From: Gemmatimonadota bacterium | Lineage (GTDB): Bacteria > Latescibacterota > UBA2968 > UBA8231 | Direction: 5' to 3' | DNA: 39,399 nt | NCBI GenBank assembly: GCA_028875345.1 | Contig: JAPPEG010000170.1 | Location: 1 to 39,399 of the forward strand | Shown: positions 6,406-15,302 of the stretch, one piece after another | How positions within the stretch are numbered: the first letter of the stretch is position 1 | Layout: each line of letters begins with the position of its first letter | Notes under the pieces: model-generated | The model's input: the letters and a program-made list of their open reading frames with translations, nothing else | What the model was told of the DNA's origin: nothing | Database searches by the model: none | Program-made: the position numbers and the translations under genes

Positions 6406-8223
6406 ATGTACGAACAATTAGAAATACACTACGAAGGGCAGACGGAATTCGTCGCCACAGACCAGCAGGTCAAGCCCTTGCGGCTGTTCGTCACTTGTCC
6501 GGCGGGCTTGGAAGCCGGTGCCGACGTGCGGGTTTCGATCAGCACGTTCCATTCCTATTCCCGCAAGTGGACGCTTGTAGATCCTTTTGTCGAAGGGGGT
6601 GAGGGCGTGGTGGTGATCGGGCATGGGTTGGCGCGCGACTGGACCGATATGACGCGGGGTGGCGACGGGCCGGCTGGTGGCGGGTTGGTGGGAAGGCCAG
6701 TCAACGAGCTCTACCTGTGTACCATCCAAGTTACCAAGTCGCTAAGCGCGGGAGCGCGGCTGGTCTTTCCCTTGGGCGTGGTGCCGTCGCCGCATGCGGA
6801 TATAAGCGGTGCCCTGCAAGTGCGGGTACGGAGACCTGAAGCTGAGGTTTTTGAGAAGGTGGGAGATCCCATTCCTCTGAGCAATGCTTCCGGTCCTCTG
6901 ACGCGGCTGGAAGGGAGGATTTCCGCTGCGGCGGATGCGGAGGGAAAGCGCAGGGCCGTAGTCTATGCGACGGACGATCATCTCAATCCAATACCTAGCT
7001 ACCGGGGAACGGTGACTTTGCAGGCCGACGGCGCGCTCGCCGGGCTGCCCGATGAGGTAGAAGTTGGTGCTGACGGGAGGAGCGTGGTCGAAGGCGTTGA
7101 GGTGCAGGCCGACGGTCCGGTCCGCATCACCGTGCGCGATGTCGAGCGCGGTTTAGAAGCTCAGAGCGGTCCAACGCAGGCGGCCGGCGAACGCGGCCAC
7201 TACTTCGGCGGCATCCACTTCCACACGCGGCTTTCGGTAGATGGCGACCGGGAGCCGCGCGCGGCGTACGCCTATGCCCGCGACTTTCTCAACCTCGACG
7301 TGATCGCAATGACTGACCACGCGCCAATTGGTCCCGGGTGGGCCGAGTGCTTGGCGGTCAATGAGGAATTTTACGAGCCGGGCCGCTTTGTGACGATCCC
7401 CGCGTGGGAAAGCTCCAATGCGTACGGGCACGCCAATCTCTATCTGCGCACGCCAGAAGTCGATGGCGGCACTTGGCACTGGAAACCGGAGCTTTGTCCC
7501 TCGGAAGTAGTTTGGGACGAGGACGTGGTCATGGTGCCGCACCATCCCAACTGTGGACAGCCCATCGAGTACGGCAAGCACCGCGAGGTCATGGGCAAGA
7601 CGTTTTACTGGTCTCAATACCACTGGGAGTTTCCCAACAAGCGGGCTAGGTTGGTAGAAATCGTCCAGGGCCGGGGCAATTTTGAAGCCGACGCACTCGA
7701 TGAGTACTGGGGTATTCGTCTAGGAGAATTGGGTGCTTCGGTACAGGACGCTTTTGCCCAAGGCTGGCGCTTGGGGTTTGTGGCCGGGACTGACAACCAT
7801 CAGGGGCACCCGACGCAAAATCCGGGCGGCTACGTGGGGATGACCTGTTTCCGGGCGACGGAGTTGACCCGCGAGGCCGTGTGGCAGGCGATGGACGAAC
7901 GCTGGACCTACGCGACTTCAGGCGTGCCGATTGTCTGCGACTATGCGGTCAACGGCGTGCGCTCGGGCGCGGAGGGTTCGTTGGCAGAAGGAGAAAAGGT
8001 GCATTTTTCCGCCAGCCTGCATGGGACTGCGCCGATTGAGCGGGTGGAGATCATTGCCAACGGGGAATGCGTCTGGCAGGACGCGCCCAATGCTTGGGAC
8101 GTGGAAATCGACGGGACCGAATTGCCAGCACCGGAAGGCGCGTGGGCCTATTACTATCTACGGCTGCGACAGAAGGACGGACACCGGGCGTGGCTGAGTC
8201 CAGTGTGGTTGGACCGGGGATGA
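6406..8223 (+). CDS. PHP-type metallohydrolase (CehA/McbA or DUF3604-like)
   Basis: This is a protein of about 605 residues. Residues 1-260 look like beta-rich sandwich domains. From about residue 268 a PHP-like metal-dependent hydrolase begins: HFHTRLSVDG carries the first two His ligands, followed by DVIAMTDHAP, VMVPHHPN and FVAGTDNHQGHP, all plausible metal ligands. The segment EAVWQAMDERWTYATSG is typical of DUF3604/CehA-McbA-like enzymes. No signal peptide is seen. I favour ATG 6406; a TTG at 6394 sits directly on the Shine-Dalgarno GAGAGGA and is unlikely. Its stop overlaps the start of the YwbE gene (ATGA). The substrate is unknown; phosphoester, ester or carbamate hydrolysis would all fit the family. 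Confidence 0.8.
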   Translation: MYEQLEIHYEGQTEFVATDQQVKPLRLFVTCPAGLEAGADVRVSISTFHSYSRKWTLVDPFVEGGEGVVVIGHGLARDWTDMTRGGDGPAGGGLVGRPVNELYLCTIQVTKSLSAGARLVFPLGVVPSPHADISGALQVRVRRPEAEVFEKVGDPIPLSNASGPLTRLEGRISAAADAEGKRRAVVYATDDHLNPIPSYRGTVTLQADGALAGLPDEVEVGADGRSVVEGVEVQADGPVRITVRDVERGLEAQSGPTQAAGERGHYFGGIHFHTRLSVDGDREPRAAYAYARDFLNLDVIAMTDHAPIGPGWAECLAVNEEFYEPGRFVTIPAWESSNAYGHANLYLRTPEVDGGTWHWKPELCPSEVVWDEDVVMVPHHPNCGQPIEYGKHREVMGKTFYWSQYHWEFPNKRARLVEIVQGRGNFEADALDEYWGIRLGELGASVQDAFAQGWRLGFVAGTDNHQGHPTQNPGGYVGMTCFRATELTREAVWQAMDERWTYATSGVPIVCDYAVNGVRSGAEGSLAEGEKVHFSASLHGTAPIERVEIIANGECVWQDAPNAWDVEIDGTELPAPEGAWAYYYLRLRQKDGHRAWLSPVWLDRG

Positions 8224-8414
8224 ACGGAACGAGACGGGCCGATATAGAGCGTGGGATGCGCGTTACCATCGTGCAGAAGCAGGATCAGCGCACGGGGCGG
8301 CTGACCGAGGGCGTGGTGCGGGACATTCTGACCAAGTCGGCGACGCACCCACACGGGATTAAGGTGCGCTTGGAGACCGGCGAAGTCGGTCGGGTCAAGC
8401 AGGTGAGCGGTTAG
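8220..8414 (+). CDS. ywbE: YwbE family small protein (DUF2196)
   Basis: This is a 64-residue protein with the YwbE family pattern: start MNGTRRADIERGMRV, a central QDQRTGRLTEG-VVRDILT, then THPHGIKVRLETGEVGRVK. The family is widespread in bacteria and has an SH3/KOW-like beta fold, but no proven role. The ATG overlaps the stop of the preceding gene in an ATGA, which implies translational coupling. The stop codon (8412-8414) overlaps the stop codon of the convergent DUF6785 gene (8411-8413), leaving no room for a terminator between them. Confidence 0.88.
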   Translation: MNGTRRADIERGMRVTIVQKQDQRTGRLTEGVVRDILTKSATHPHGIKVRLETGEVGRVKQVSG

Positions 8415-10306
8415 AAGTAGTAGAAAGAATAGACCAAAGACGACCCGCCCACGCCGACGCAGGCTCCCATGATAAAGCCCAAAAAGAGCGGCCGCACTTT
8501 CCTGTATAGAATGACCCCTCCGTAGCTGATCAGGATCGATTTAACAAGCCAGGCGAGGAATATCCCAAACCAATCGCCGCGCACGGTATTGGTCAGGGCT
8601 ACGGCCAGCCCCACCGGATGCAGCGGCCAGCCGGCGAGGCGGTGCTGGGCAAAGGAAAGCAGTCCGGCGAGTCCAGCGCCGATGCCAGTGAACAGGGTGG
8701 TCAGGTGCTGGGGTGGGTGCGGATTGTTGACCGTTTTGGCGACCCAGCCCCACTTGCTCAGCGGCGAGTTGATGTAGTACCAGCGGAAGCCGTGCATCAT
8801 ACCGTGCTGATAGCCCAGCCATATATAGACCACGACAGTGGTAATTGCACTGATGACGAGGGCGGAGGCGAGGAAGAACAGCAGCTTGCGGGCGCTGATC
8901 TTTTCCTTGACCTCCTCGCAGACCTTGAAGGCGTGGGCCATCGTGCCCATGAAGAACAGTTGCACGTCCGCAGCCCAGACCATGTTGAGCCCCATAGCGG
9001 TGAGACCCTTATCGCCGAAATAGGCCGTGCCGAAGATGTTGGTAAAAAGCGGCGGAATGGAATGAGGTGCGCGCAGTCGTCCCAAGCCGGTCTGCACTAG
9101 CAAGCGCGCTGTGCCCAAGAAGACCAGCAGCGAGACCAGCAGAAAGGCCAAGCTCCAGCCGAGGGAAAGGCCGGTGGCGTGGAGGAAGTACGCCATATAG
9201 ACCAAGCCGGCGACTCCCATCAGCGCCAAGGTGCGTGGCGAGGGTAGGTGTGTGTTCGGACCTCTGGTGCCGCTGGCGATAGCGCGCCACTGGTCTTTGA
9301 GAAAGTCGCGCGACATCCACAGCGACGAGAGGATCAGGAAGATGAGCGCCCCCATCTGCTGATGCGACATTAGCACTGAGACCTGCTGGTGTGGTTGGGC
9401 GGGGAGGTTGACGACAACGCCGAAAAAGCCCAACAGGCCATGTTCGAGATAGATGAGGATGTGAAAGAGCCAGACGCTCAAGAGCACATTGAGGTTGAGC
9501 AAATAGCTTAGGCCGACGACGAGGAAGTTGACGTTGATTCCATAGGAGATGCCGATGCGGCGCAAAAAGATGCGCGTGGAGGGGATGCCGAAGTTATTGA
9601 TGGTCTCAAAGTCGAACACTTGGTCGAGCATGTTGACGGTTGGGATGATCCAGGCGATGAAAAAACCGATCCAGAACAGCGGATTCCTAAAAAGGCTTTT
9701 GGCCGGGTTTTCCACGCTTTCGACCATCACCGTTGGCACCACGGCCAAGGGATAGACCAAGCGCTCGCCGCTGGCCCATTGGTGGTGCAGCAGGGCGATG
9801 AGCGAGAAGCTGACCAAGAAGAAGGCGACCATGAACAGGCCCCAGAAGATAGAAGGGCCGAGCCAGGCGTCCCACGGTAGCGGCGCACCTTCCGGGGCAC
9901 CCTCGAAGAGGTTGCGGATCATCTCTAGGTCGCGCGGGGCGGCCCAGTCGGGGATGTGATCCCAGAGCAGTTCGCGCCAGTTGTTTTCCGGGGTGGCGTA
10001 GTAGAAGACGCCGGCGAGCAGGGGGATAAAATAGCCGCCAAAGCCCATAGTCGGCATGACTGTGGCCACCATCAGCGCGGCGTAGATGAGGGCAAAAGTC
10101 GAAGTGGGCAGCCGCAGGAAGGGCCGAATCAGCGCGAGCAGGAGAGCGGTAAGCGCGACCCAGAACAGGGCGAAGATGACGCCGACGGTATTGAAGTGAT
10201 CGGCGTAGCCCGAGTAGCGGTCGAGCAGGATGTAGCTGCGCACCCCGATGAAGTTGTGGCCGACGCACAGCGCCATGGCCAGCGTCCATTCGAGGGCGGA
10301 GCGCAT
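8411..10306 (-). CDS. DUF6785/DUF6784 polytopic membrane protein (copy 1)
   Basis: This is a membrane protein of about 631 residues with roughly a dozen or more hydrophobic segments. It belongs to a family found mainly in Planctomycetota, Latescibacterota and Poribacteria-type genomes, with N-terminal DUF6785 and C-terminal DUF6784 regions. It is paralogous to the protein at 17103-19067: both have FYYATPEN-x-W after the third or fourth helix, WG-LF in the next segment, NP-P-Q in the late loop and HP-G before the last helices. Transport is likely given these features and the operon, but no substrate is known. ATG 10306 overlaps the stop of the solute-binding protein gene; GTG 10309 is an alternative. 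Confidence 0.82.
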   Translation of the reverse strand: MRSALEWTLAMALCVGHNFIGVRSYILLDRYSGYADHFNTVGVIFALFWVALTALLLALIRPFLRLPTSTFALIYAALMVATVMPTMGFGGYFIPLLAGVFYYATPENNWRELLWDHIPDWAAPRDLEMIRNLFEGAPEGAPLPWDAWLGPSIFWGLFMVAFFLVSFSLIALLHHQWASGERLVYPLAVVPTVMVESVENPAKSLFRNPLFWIGFFIAWIIPTVNMLDQVFDFETINNFGIPSTRIFLRRIGISYGINVNFLVVGLSYLLNLNVLLSVWLFHILIYLEHGLLGFFGVVVNLPAQPHQQVSVLMSHQQMGALIFLILSSLWMSRDFLKDQWRAIASGTRGPNTHLPSPRTLALMGVAGLVYMAYFLHATGLSLGWSLAFLLVSLLVFLGTARLLVQTGLGRLRAPHSIPPLFTNIFGTAYFGDKGLTAMGLNMVWAADVQLFFMGTMAHAFKVCEEVKEKISARKLLFFLASALVISAITTVVVYIWLGYQHGMMHGFRWYYINSPLSKWGWVAKTVNNPHPPQHLTTLFTGIGAGLAGLLSFAQHRLAGWPLHPVGLAVALTNTVRGDWFGIFLAWLVKSILISYGGVILYRKVRPLFLGFIMGACVGVGGSSLVYSFYYF

Positions 10307-11607
10307 CACTTGCTTCCCTTGCGCCCGGCCTCCCAGTCGTCGTCGAGCATTTTGAGCAGCGCGTCTATGTCGCGATTACCGGCCTGGATTTCCTGCATGA
10401 TGCGGGACAAGGTGAGGACGAAGCCGGTGGGGGGGTAGTCTTCAATCGAGATGAAGTAGCCGGGCGTCCAGCCCCAGTGGTCGAGGTTGGTGCTCATGCG
10501 CTCGAAGAGGCGCTGGGTCGGTCCCCAAGTGCTTTTGGGGCCATCGACGCCTTCGATCTGGGTGGCGTTGAGCAGCATGCCCTCGGCGTTGAGATACGCC
10601 TGATAGACCTCTGGGTGATAGTAGGCGTTGAGTACGGCGAGGGCTTTGTCGTAGTACATGCCTTGGGCGCTGGAGGTCATGGACCAGCCTCGCTGCTGGT
10701 TGGAGGTGTTGATGAAGAGGGGCTGGTGGCCGGTCATGGAGGGAATGGGCCAGTACTCGATTTCAAAATTGACCTGTAGCGGCTCGACGTCGCCGCTCAT
10801 CCAGCAGCCCATCATCCAAGTGGCGGCGTGCTCGTTGAAGAAATCGCGCTGCTCCTCGTTGTACCCGTCGCTCAGCGAGCCTTTTTCGACGAAGTTATCG
10901 AGCAGCGCGATCATGTTTGCCATGATGGAGCGCATCAGTGGGTCGGTAGCAAAGGTGATTTCGCCGCGGTCGCGGCGCACCGTCCAAGAAGGCTCGTCGG
11001 CTGGGCGGGTCGGGTCGTAGAGGTTGGTTTGGATCGCGTAGGAGAGGGGCACCCCGGCCGACCACTCGCGGCCTCCATAGACGAGGGGCTTGTACCCAGC
11101 GGCTTTTATCTTGTGCAAGGCAGCGATAAAGGCGTCCCAAGTCTGCGGCGGCTCGGTGATGCCGGCTTCGGCCCAGATGCGCTTGTTGACGGCGATGCCG
11201 GTAATTTGGCGGCCGACTTGGGCTGTGTAGTACTGGTCGTTGTGCAATGGCGGCAAGTTCTGTCCCACTCGGTCGTATAGCGCGCGGGGAATGGGGAGCA
11301 AGTGGTTGCCATTGGCTAGGAATTTGGTGTAATCGAGGGTCATTACTACGTGGGGCAAGTCGCCGGTGGCAATGGCGCGGCGGTAGTACGCGCCAGCGTC
11401 TTCGTTGCCCAAGTCGATTAGCTCCAGCGTCCAGCCGGGGTTCTGGCGCTCGAAGGTGGCCTTCCAGATGTCCCAGTGGACCTGGAAGCCGGGGCGGCCG
11501 CCAATATTGCGGGTGACGCGCACGACGCTGGCGTCTTCCTCGCTGGTGCAGGCTCCGAAAGCGAGGAGAGCGGCAAGGGCAAAAGTTGCGAGTTTGGCAA
11601 AGGGCAT
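10306..11607 (-). CDS. ABC sugar-type solute-binding lipoprotein (family 1)
   Basis: This is a 433-residue extracellular solute-binding protein. It has a lipoprotein signal peptide (hydrophobic residues 8-16) and lipobox AFGAC with Cys20, so it should be lipid-anchored outside the inner membrane. The body shows the family 1 pattern: FERQNPGWTLELIDLG, GDLPHVVMTL, AVNKRIWAEAGITEPPQTWDAFIAAL and a helix-rich C-terminal lobe. It is third in a minus-strand operon after two permease genes and is directly followed by DUF6785 copy 1. GAGGA lies about 9 bp before the ATG. The ligand is probably an oligosaccharide or a related polyol; this is inferred from the family. Confidence 0.9.
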   Translation of the reverse strand: MPFAKLATFALAALLAFGACTSEEDASVVRVTRNIGGRPGFQVHWDIWKATFERQNPGWTLELIDLGNEDAGAYYRRAIATGDLPHVVMTLDYTKFLANGNHLLPIPRALYDRVGQNLPPLHNDQYYTAQVGRQITGIAVNKRIWAEAGITEPPQTWDAFIAALHKIKAAGYKPLVYGGREWSAGVPLSYAIQTNLYDPTRPADEPSWTVRRDRGEITFATDPLMRSIMANMIALLDNFVEKGSLSDGYNEEQRDFFNEHAATWMMGCWMSGDVEPLQVNFEIEYWPIPSMTGHQPLFINTSNQQRGWSMTSSAQGMYYDKALAVLNAYYHPEVYQAYLNAEGMLLNATQIEGVDGPKSTWGPTQRLFERMSTNLDHWGWTPGYFISIEDYPPTGFVLTLSRIMQEIQAGNRDIDALLKMLDDDWEAGRKGSK

Positions 11608-11619
11608 GGAGTGGAGTCC

Positions 11620-12438
11620 TCAGCGAATGGAACCAGCGGTTAGGCCTTTGACAAAGCGGCGCTGCATGGCAAGATAGAGTATAGTGACGGGCAGCGACAA
11701 GACCACGACGCCGGCGAAGATGTAGTTCCAGTTCTTGACGTACTTGTCCGAGAGAAAGCGCCATAGCTGCACGAAGGCCAATTCGCCCTTGTTGGTGCCC
11801 ATGAGGATGAATGCGTGGGGAAAGTCATTCCAGGTAAAGAGGCCCCAAAAGATGATGATCGTCACCGTGCAGGGAGTCAGCAGCGGGAAGATCACGCGCC
11901 AGAAGGTACCAAAGGGCGTGCAACCGTCGATCAGTGCTGCTTCTTCGAGATCGCGGGGGATGGAGCGCATGAAGCCGCTGTAGATGAACAGGCACAGGGG
12001 CAGGCCGTAGGACACGTAGTGCAGATAGAGGGCAAAGTACGTGTAGCCGATGCCGAGGTAGTTGAATTGGCGCAAGAGCGGCAACATGAGGATTTGGAAC
12101 GGCACGGTGATCCCGGCGAGGAAGAAGATGCGCCAGAAATGGCCCGTGCTCATGCGGCGGCGCGTAAGGGAGTACGCAGCCATGGAAGCGACGACGATGA
12201 GGGTGGTGATGACGGCAACGCACATCAGTAGGCTGTTGAACATCGGCGCGGCTAGCTTGATGCCGGTGAAGATGTAGTGGTAGTTTTCGAGGGTCGGTGC
12301 CTCGGGGAGTGCTACGGGTGAGCGGACGATTTCCGGCAGGGTCTTGAACGAGTTGAGTAGCGCTAGAACACAGGGCGACACGTAGAGCAGCCCTAAGAGC
12401 AGCATCCCGATCTCGAAGAGGGGCAGGCGGCGTCTCAT
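11620..12438 (-). CDS. Sugar ABC transporter permease, MalG type
   Basis: This is a 272-residue inner-membrane permease with six predicted helices. The ATPase-coupling EAA loop reads EEAALIDGCTPFGTFWRVIFPLL, and the protein ends in the short MalG-type tail KGLTAGSIR. It pairs with the MalF-type protein whose gene overlaps its start by 4 bp, and with the binding protein gene 12 bp downstream. No ATPase gene is present in the operon. Confidence 0.9.
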   Translation of the reverse strand: MRRRLPLFEIGMLLLGLLYVSPCVLALLNSFKTLPEIVRSPVALPEAPTLENYHYIFTGIKLAAPMFNSLLMCVAVITTLIVVASMAAYSLTRRRMSTGHFWRIFFLAGITVPFQILMLPLLRQFNYLGIGYTYFALYLHYVSYGLPLCLFIYSGFMRSIPRDLEEAALIDGCTPFGTFWRVIFPLLTPCTVTIIIFWGLFTWNDFPHAFILMGTNKGELAFVQLWRFLSDKYVKNWNYIFAGVVVLSLPVTILYLAMQRRFVKGLTAGSIR

Positions 12439-13322
12439 AGGTCGGTCTCGCGGCGCTGGAAAAAGGCGACTTGCAGGGCGGCGACCAAGACCAAGAAGGC
12501 GAAGACGACAAAGGCAATGGCCGAAGCATAGCCCTGGCGGTCGTTTTCCGTGCCGAGCCAGTAGATATAGTAGCCAGCGGTAAAGGTGCGGTAGCCGGGG
12601 CCGCCTTGGGTGGTGACCAAGATCTGCGGGAAGAGGTTGATGCCGGTGATCAGGGCGATGACCGAGTTGGTCTTAATCATCGGCATGAGCACTGGGACTT
12701 GGACGCGGTAGAAAGTGGCTAAAGGACCGGCTCCGTCGATCTGCGCGGCCTCGTAGAGTTCGTTGGGGATGGTCTGGAGGCCGGCGAGGAAGATGGTGGT
12801 GTAGAAGCCGAGGCCGTGCCAGAGAACCAAGGCGAGGATGAAGTAGGGCACCAGCGCTGGATCGCCCATCCAGTCTTGGGCCAGCGCGTCGAACCCGAAG
12901 GCGCGCAGCAGGGTGTTTATGGCGCCAGTGCGGTAGTTGGCTAGATATTGGAAGAGCAGAGCGCTGACGAGAATGCTGAGGATAAACGGGTAGAAAAACA
13001 GTCCGCGCACTAGGCCGCGCATGACTTTCATGCGGTCTAGGAGCACGGCTAAGACCAGCGACAGCGAGGTGTAGCCGACGACGATCATGGCCGTTTCAAA
13101 GAGGGTGAAGCGCAAAGCGGCGAAGAAGCGGTCGTCGTCGAGCAACTCGCGGAAGTTGTCCAAGCCGATAAAGCGGGGGTCTTTGGTCCAGCCAGACCAG
13201 TCGGTTAGGCCGTAGGCAAACCCGAGCAGAGTTGGCAGGACGAAAAAGGCTAGGTAGAGGAGTACGGCGGGGCCGCAGAGCAGGACCGAGGCGGTAGATT
13301 TTTCGATGGAAGCGCGCTGCAT
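12435..13322 (-). CDS. Sugar ABC transporter permease, MalF/UgpA type
   Basis: This is a 295-residue permease from ATG 13322; a TTG at 13343 would add seven residues. The first helix is in LLCGPAVLLYLAFFVLPTLLG, followed by about five more, with the EAA loop LYEAAQIDGAGPLATFYRVQVPVLMP. It is the first gene of the minus-strand importer operon. Its stop overlaps the MalG-type start by 4 bp. No strong Shine-Dalgarno sequence is visible at either start. The heptamer repeat region lies upstream. Confidence 0.88.
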   Translation of the reverse strand: MQRASIEKSTASVLLCGPAVLLYLAFFVLPTLLGFAYGLTDWSGWTKDPRFIGLDNFRELLDDDRFFAALRFTLFETAMIVVGYTSLSLVLAVLLDRMKVMRGLVRGLFFYPFILSILVSALLFQYLANYRTGAINTLLRAFGFDALAQDWMGDPALVPYFILALVLWHGLGFYTTIFLAGLQTIPNELYEAAQIDGAGPLATFYRVQVPVLMPMIKTNSVIALITGINLFPQILVTTQGGPGYRTFTAGYYIYWLGTENDRQGYASAIAFVVFAFLVLVAALQVAFFQRRETDL

Positions 13323-13364
13323 GGCGCAGGTGTAGCTAAACAAAGGGGCCTAGGATGTCAAGCA

Positions 13365-13437
13365 GGAATTACGAATTACGAATTACGAATTGGGGCCGGG
13401 GGTAATTCGTAATTCCTAATTCTCAATTCTTAATTTA
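13365..13437. repeat. Heptamer tandem/inverted AT-rich repeat
   Basis: AATTACG is repeated three times in tandem plus AATT (13367-13391). After a G-rich spacer the inverse follows, as AATTCGTAATTCCT and then degenerate AATTCT/AATTCTT units. AGGAATTACGAATT (13365-13378) and AATTCGTAATTCCT (13404-13417) are perfect inverted arms. It lies between two divergent permease genes. Short heptamer repeats of this sort are dispersed in some bacterial genomes, notably heterocystous cyanobacteria (STRR repeats). The role here is unknown; it could be a dispersed repeat or a bidirectional regulatory structure. Confidence 0.75.
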
Positions 13438-13451
13438 TTTATGATTTACTT

Positions 13452-14369
13452 ATGAGTGGCTATATGAGCGAAGTACTGACGCAGTACCGCAGACACAAAG
13501 GGCTGTTGCTGCTGGTGGCACCGGGACTGGCTTTTCTCCTCGTCTTCAATTACCTGCCCATGTTCGGGCTGGTGCTCGCCTTTAAGGAGTTTCGCCTGAG
13601 CGCCGGGATCTTGGGCAGCGAGTGGAGCGGGTTGGAGAATTTCTTTCGCCTCTTTGGCGGGGCAGACTTTCCCAATGCTCTGCGCAACACGGTCACCATC
13701 AGCTTGTTGCGCCTACTGTTCGGCTTTTTTGCGCCGATCGCGCTGGCGCTGATGCTCAACGAGATCCGCGTCTCCTGGTACAAGCGCACCGTGCAGACGG
13801 TGACTTATATCCCCTACTTCCTCTCGTGGGTGATCTTGGGCGGCATCTTCCTAATGATTTTCTCGCAGAGCGGACCGGCTAACCAGATCACCCAACTCTT
13901 CGGCGTCTCCCCGATTGAGTTTCTCACCAACGACTTCTGGTTTATCGTCGTGGTCATTGTCACGGGGATCTGGCAGGCGGCTGGCTATGGGGCGGTGATC
14001 TACTTGGCGGCACTGGCCGGGATTTCTCCCGATCTGTACGAGGCGGCCGTCGTCGATGGAGCCGGACGCTGGAAGCAGACCTTGCATATTACTATCCCGG
14101 GGCTGGTGCCGACGATTATCACGCTTTTCATCCTCAATCTCGGCCACGTGCTCAACGCGGGCTTCGACCAGATTTACAACATGTACAATCCCATGGTGTA
14201 CGACGCGGCCGACATCATCGACACCTATGTCCTGCGGCGGATTGTGCTGATGGATTTTGGACTGGCTACTGGGGCCGGGCTTTTTAAATCAGTGGTCGGC
14301 TTGTTGATGGTAGTACTGGCTAACTCGCTGGCCCGACGGCTCAGCGGAGGGGAGCAGGGAATATGGTAA
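13452..14369 (+). CDS. ABC transporter permease, LplB type
   Basis: This is a 305-residue polytopic permease of the LplB/YtcP-associated branch that imports complex saccharides. Typical features are the opening LLLLVAPGLAFLLVFNYLPMFGLVLAFKEF, TVTYIPYFLSWVILGG and the EAA loop LYEAAVVDGAGRWKQTLHITIPGL. The FDQIYNMYNPMVYD stretch near the end is diagnostic of LplB-like proteins. I kept ATG 13452, although ATG 13464 is also possible. It overlaps the next permease gene by 7 bp. No binding protein gene is adjacent. Confidence 0.9.
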   Translation: MSGYMSEVLTQYRRHKGLLLLVAPGLAFLLVFNYLPMFGLVLAFKEFRLSAGILGSEWSGLENFFRLFGGADFPNALRNTVTISLLRLLFGFFAPIALALMLNEIRVSWYKRTVQTVTYIPYFLSWVILGGIFLMIFSQSGPANQITQLFGVSPIEFLTNDFWFIVVVIVTGIWQAAGYGAVIYLAALAGISPDLYEAAVVDGAGRWKQTLHITIPGLVPTIITLFILNLGHVLNAGFDQIYNMYNPMVYDAADIIDTYVLRRIVLMDFGLATGAGLFKSVVGLLMVVLANSLARRLSGGEQGIW

Positions 14370-15241
14370 GTCGCACGCGAGGCGAGAAGATCTTCAACGT
14401 CTTTAACCTGACGGTGTTGGGCTTGGTCGGGCTGATGGCGCTCTATCCGTTCGTGTACACTATTTCGATGTCGTTGAGTAGCGCCGCTGAGGCCATGCGC
14501 GCCAGCCTGCACCTCTACCCAAGGGACATTTCGCTGACCTCGTACCGCATGGTGCTGTCCAATCCCGAAATCGTCACTGGATTCACCAACTCGATTCTGC
14601 GCACGGTGTTGGGCACGGCGCTGACCCTCTTTTTTACTTGTCTGACGGCCTACCCGCTGGCCCGGCGCGAGATGCCGCACCGCAGCCCGCTGCTGTTCTT
14701 AGTGCTTTTCACCATGCTCTTTAGCGGCGGTATTGTGCCCAATTATCTGCTAGTCAAAAACTTGGGGCTGATCGACTCAATATGGGCGCTGGTGCTGCCG
14801 CAGATGTTGACGGCCTTCAACATCATCGTGGTCAAGAATTTCTTTCAGGCCATTCCCGAAAGTCTAGCTGAGTCGGCCAAAATCGACGGGGCCAGCGAGT
14901 TTAATATCCTCTTCAGGATATACGTGCCTCTTTCCAAGCCAGTGCTGGCGACGATTGGGCTGTGGACGGCGGTGGCGCACTGGAACCACTGGTTCGACGC
15001 CATGCTCTACATCGCGTCGGACGAGAATCAGGTCTTGCAGACCTTTTTACAGCGGATCGTCATCGAGAACAGTATTGAATTGATTGAGCAGGGGCTAGTT
15101 GATCCGAACATCACCGAGTTCACGCCCGAGACGATCAAGGCGGCGACCGTGGTCGTTACCATCCTGCCGATGCTTTTGGTCTATCCGTTCGTGCAGAAGT
15201 ACTTCGTGCGCGGGATCATGCTGGGGAGCGTCAAGGAGTAG
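14363..15241 (+). CDS. ABC transporter permease, LplC/YtcP type
   Basis: This is a 292-residue partner permease. It has the LplC/YtcP layout: ALYPFVYTISMSLSS after the first helix, a LHLYPRDISLTSYRMVL periplasmic segment, FSGGIVPNYLLVKNLGL, the EAA loop LAESAKIDGASEFNILFRIYVPLS and the tail YFVRGIMLGSVKE. The start overlaps the LplB gene, which implies coupled translation. The stop codon TAG is itself part of a GC-rich palindrome (15238-15264). The binding protein and ATPase must be encoded elsewhere. Confidence 0.9.
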   Translation: MVSRTRGEKIFNVFNLTVLGLVGLMALYPFVYTISMSLSSAAEAMRASLHLYPRDISLTSYRMVLSNPEIVTGFTNSILRTVLGTALTLFFTCLTAYPLARREMPHRSPLLFLVLFTMLFSGGIVPNYLLVKNLGLIDSIWALVLPQMLTAFNIIVVKNFFQAIPESLAESAKIDGASEFNILFRIYVPLSKPVLATIGLWTAVAHWNHWFDAMLYIASDENQVLQTFLQRIVIENSIELIEQGLVDPNITEFTPETIKAATVVVTILPMLLVYPFVQKYFVRGIMLGSVKE

Positions 15242-15264
15242 GGGCGACCGGCCGGTCGCCCTAC
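15238..15264. repeat. GC-rich palindrome at the end of the LplC-type gene
   Basis: GTAGGGGCGACCGG pairs with CCGGTCGCC-CTAC with a single bulged G, giving a near-perfect 13-bp stem with no loop. It overlaps the stop codon and lies between convergent genes. There is no T-run, so it is not a classic intrinsic terminator. It resembles a dispersed repetitive extragenic palindrome and may protect or end the transcripts. Confidence 0.6.
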
Positions 15265-15302
15265 GTGGGTGTACAGGATGCCTCAGACCCTAACCACTAT
15301 CC

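Noticed and set aside
13365-13437. Short CRISPR-like array
   Set aside because: The units are 7 bp with no spacers and there are no cas genes nearby.
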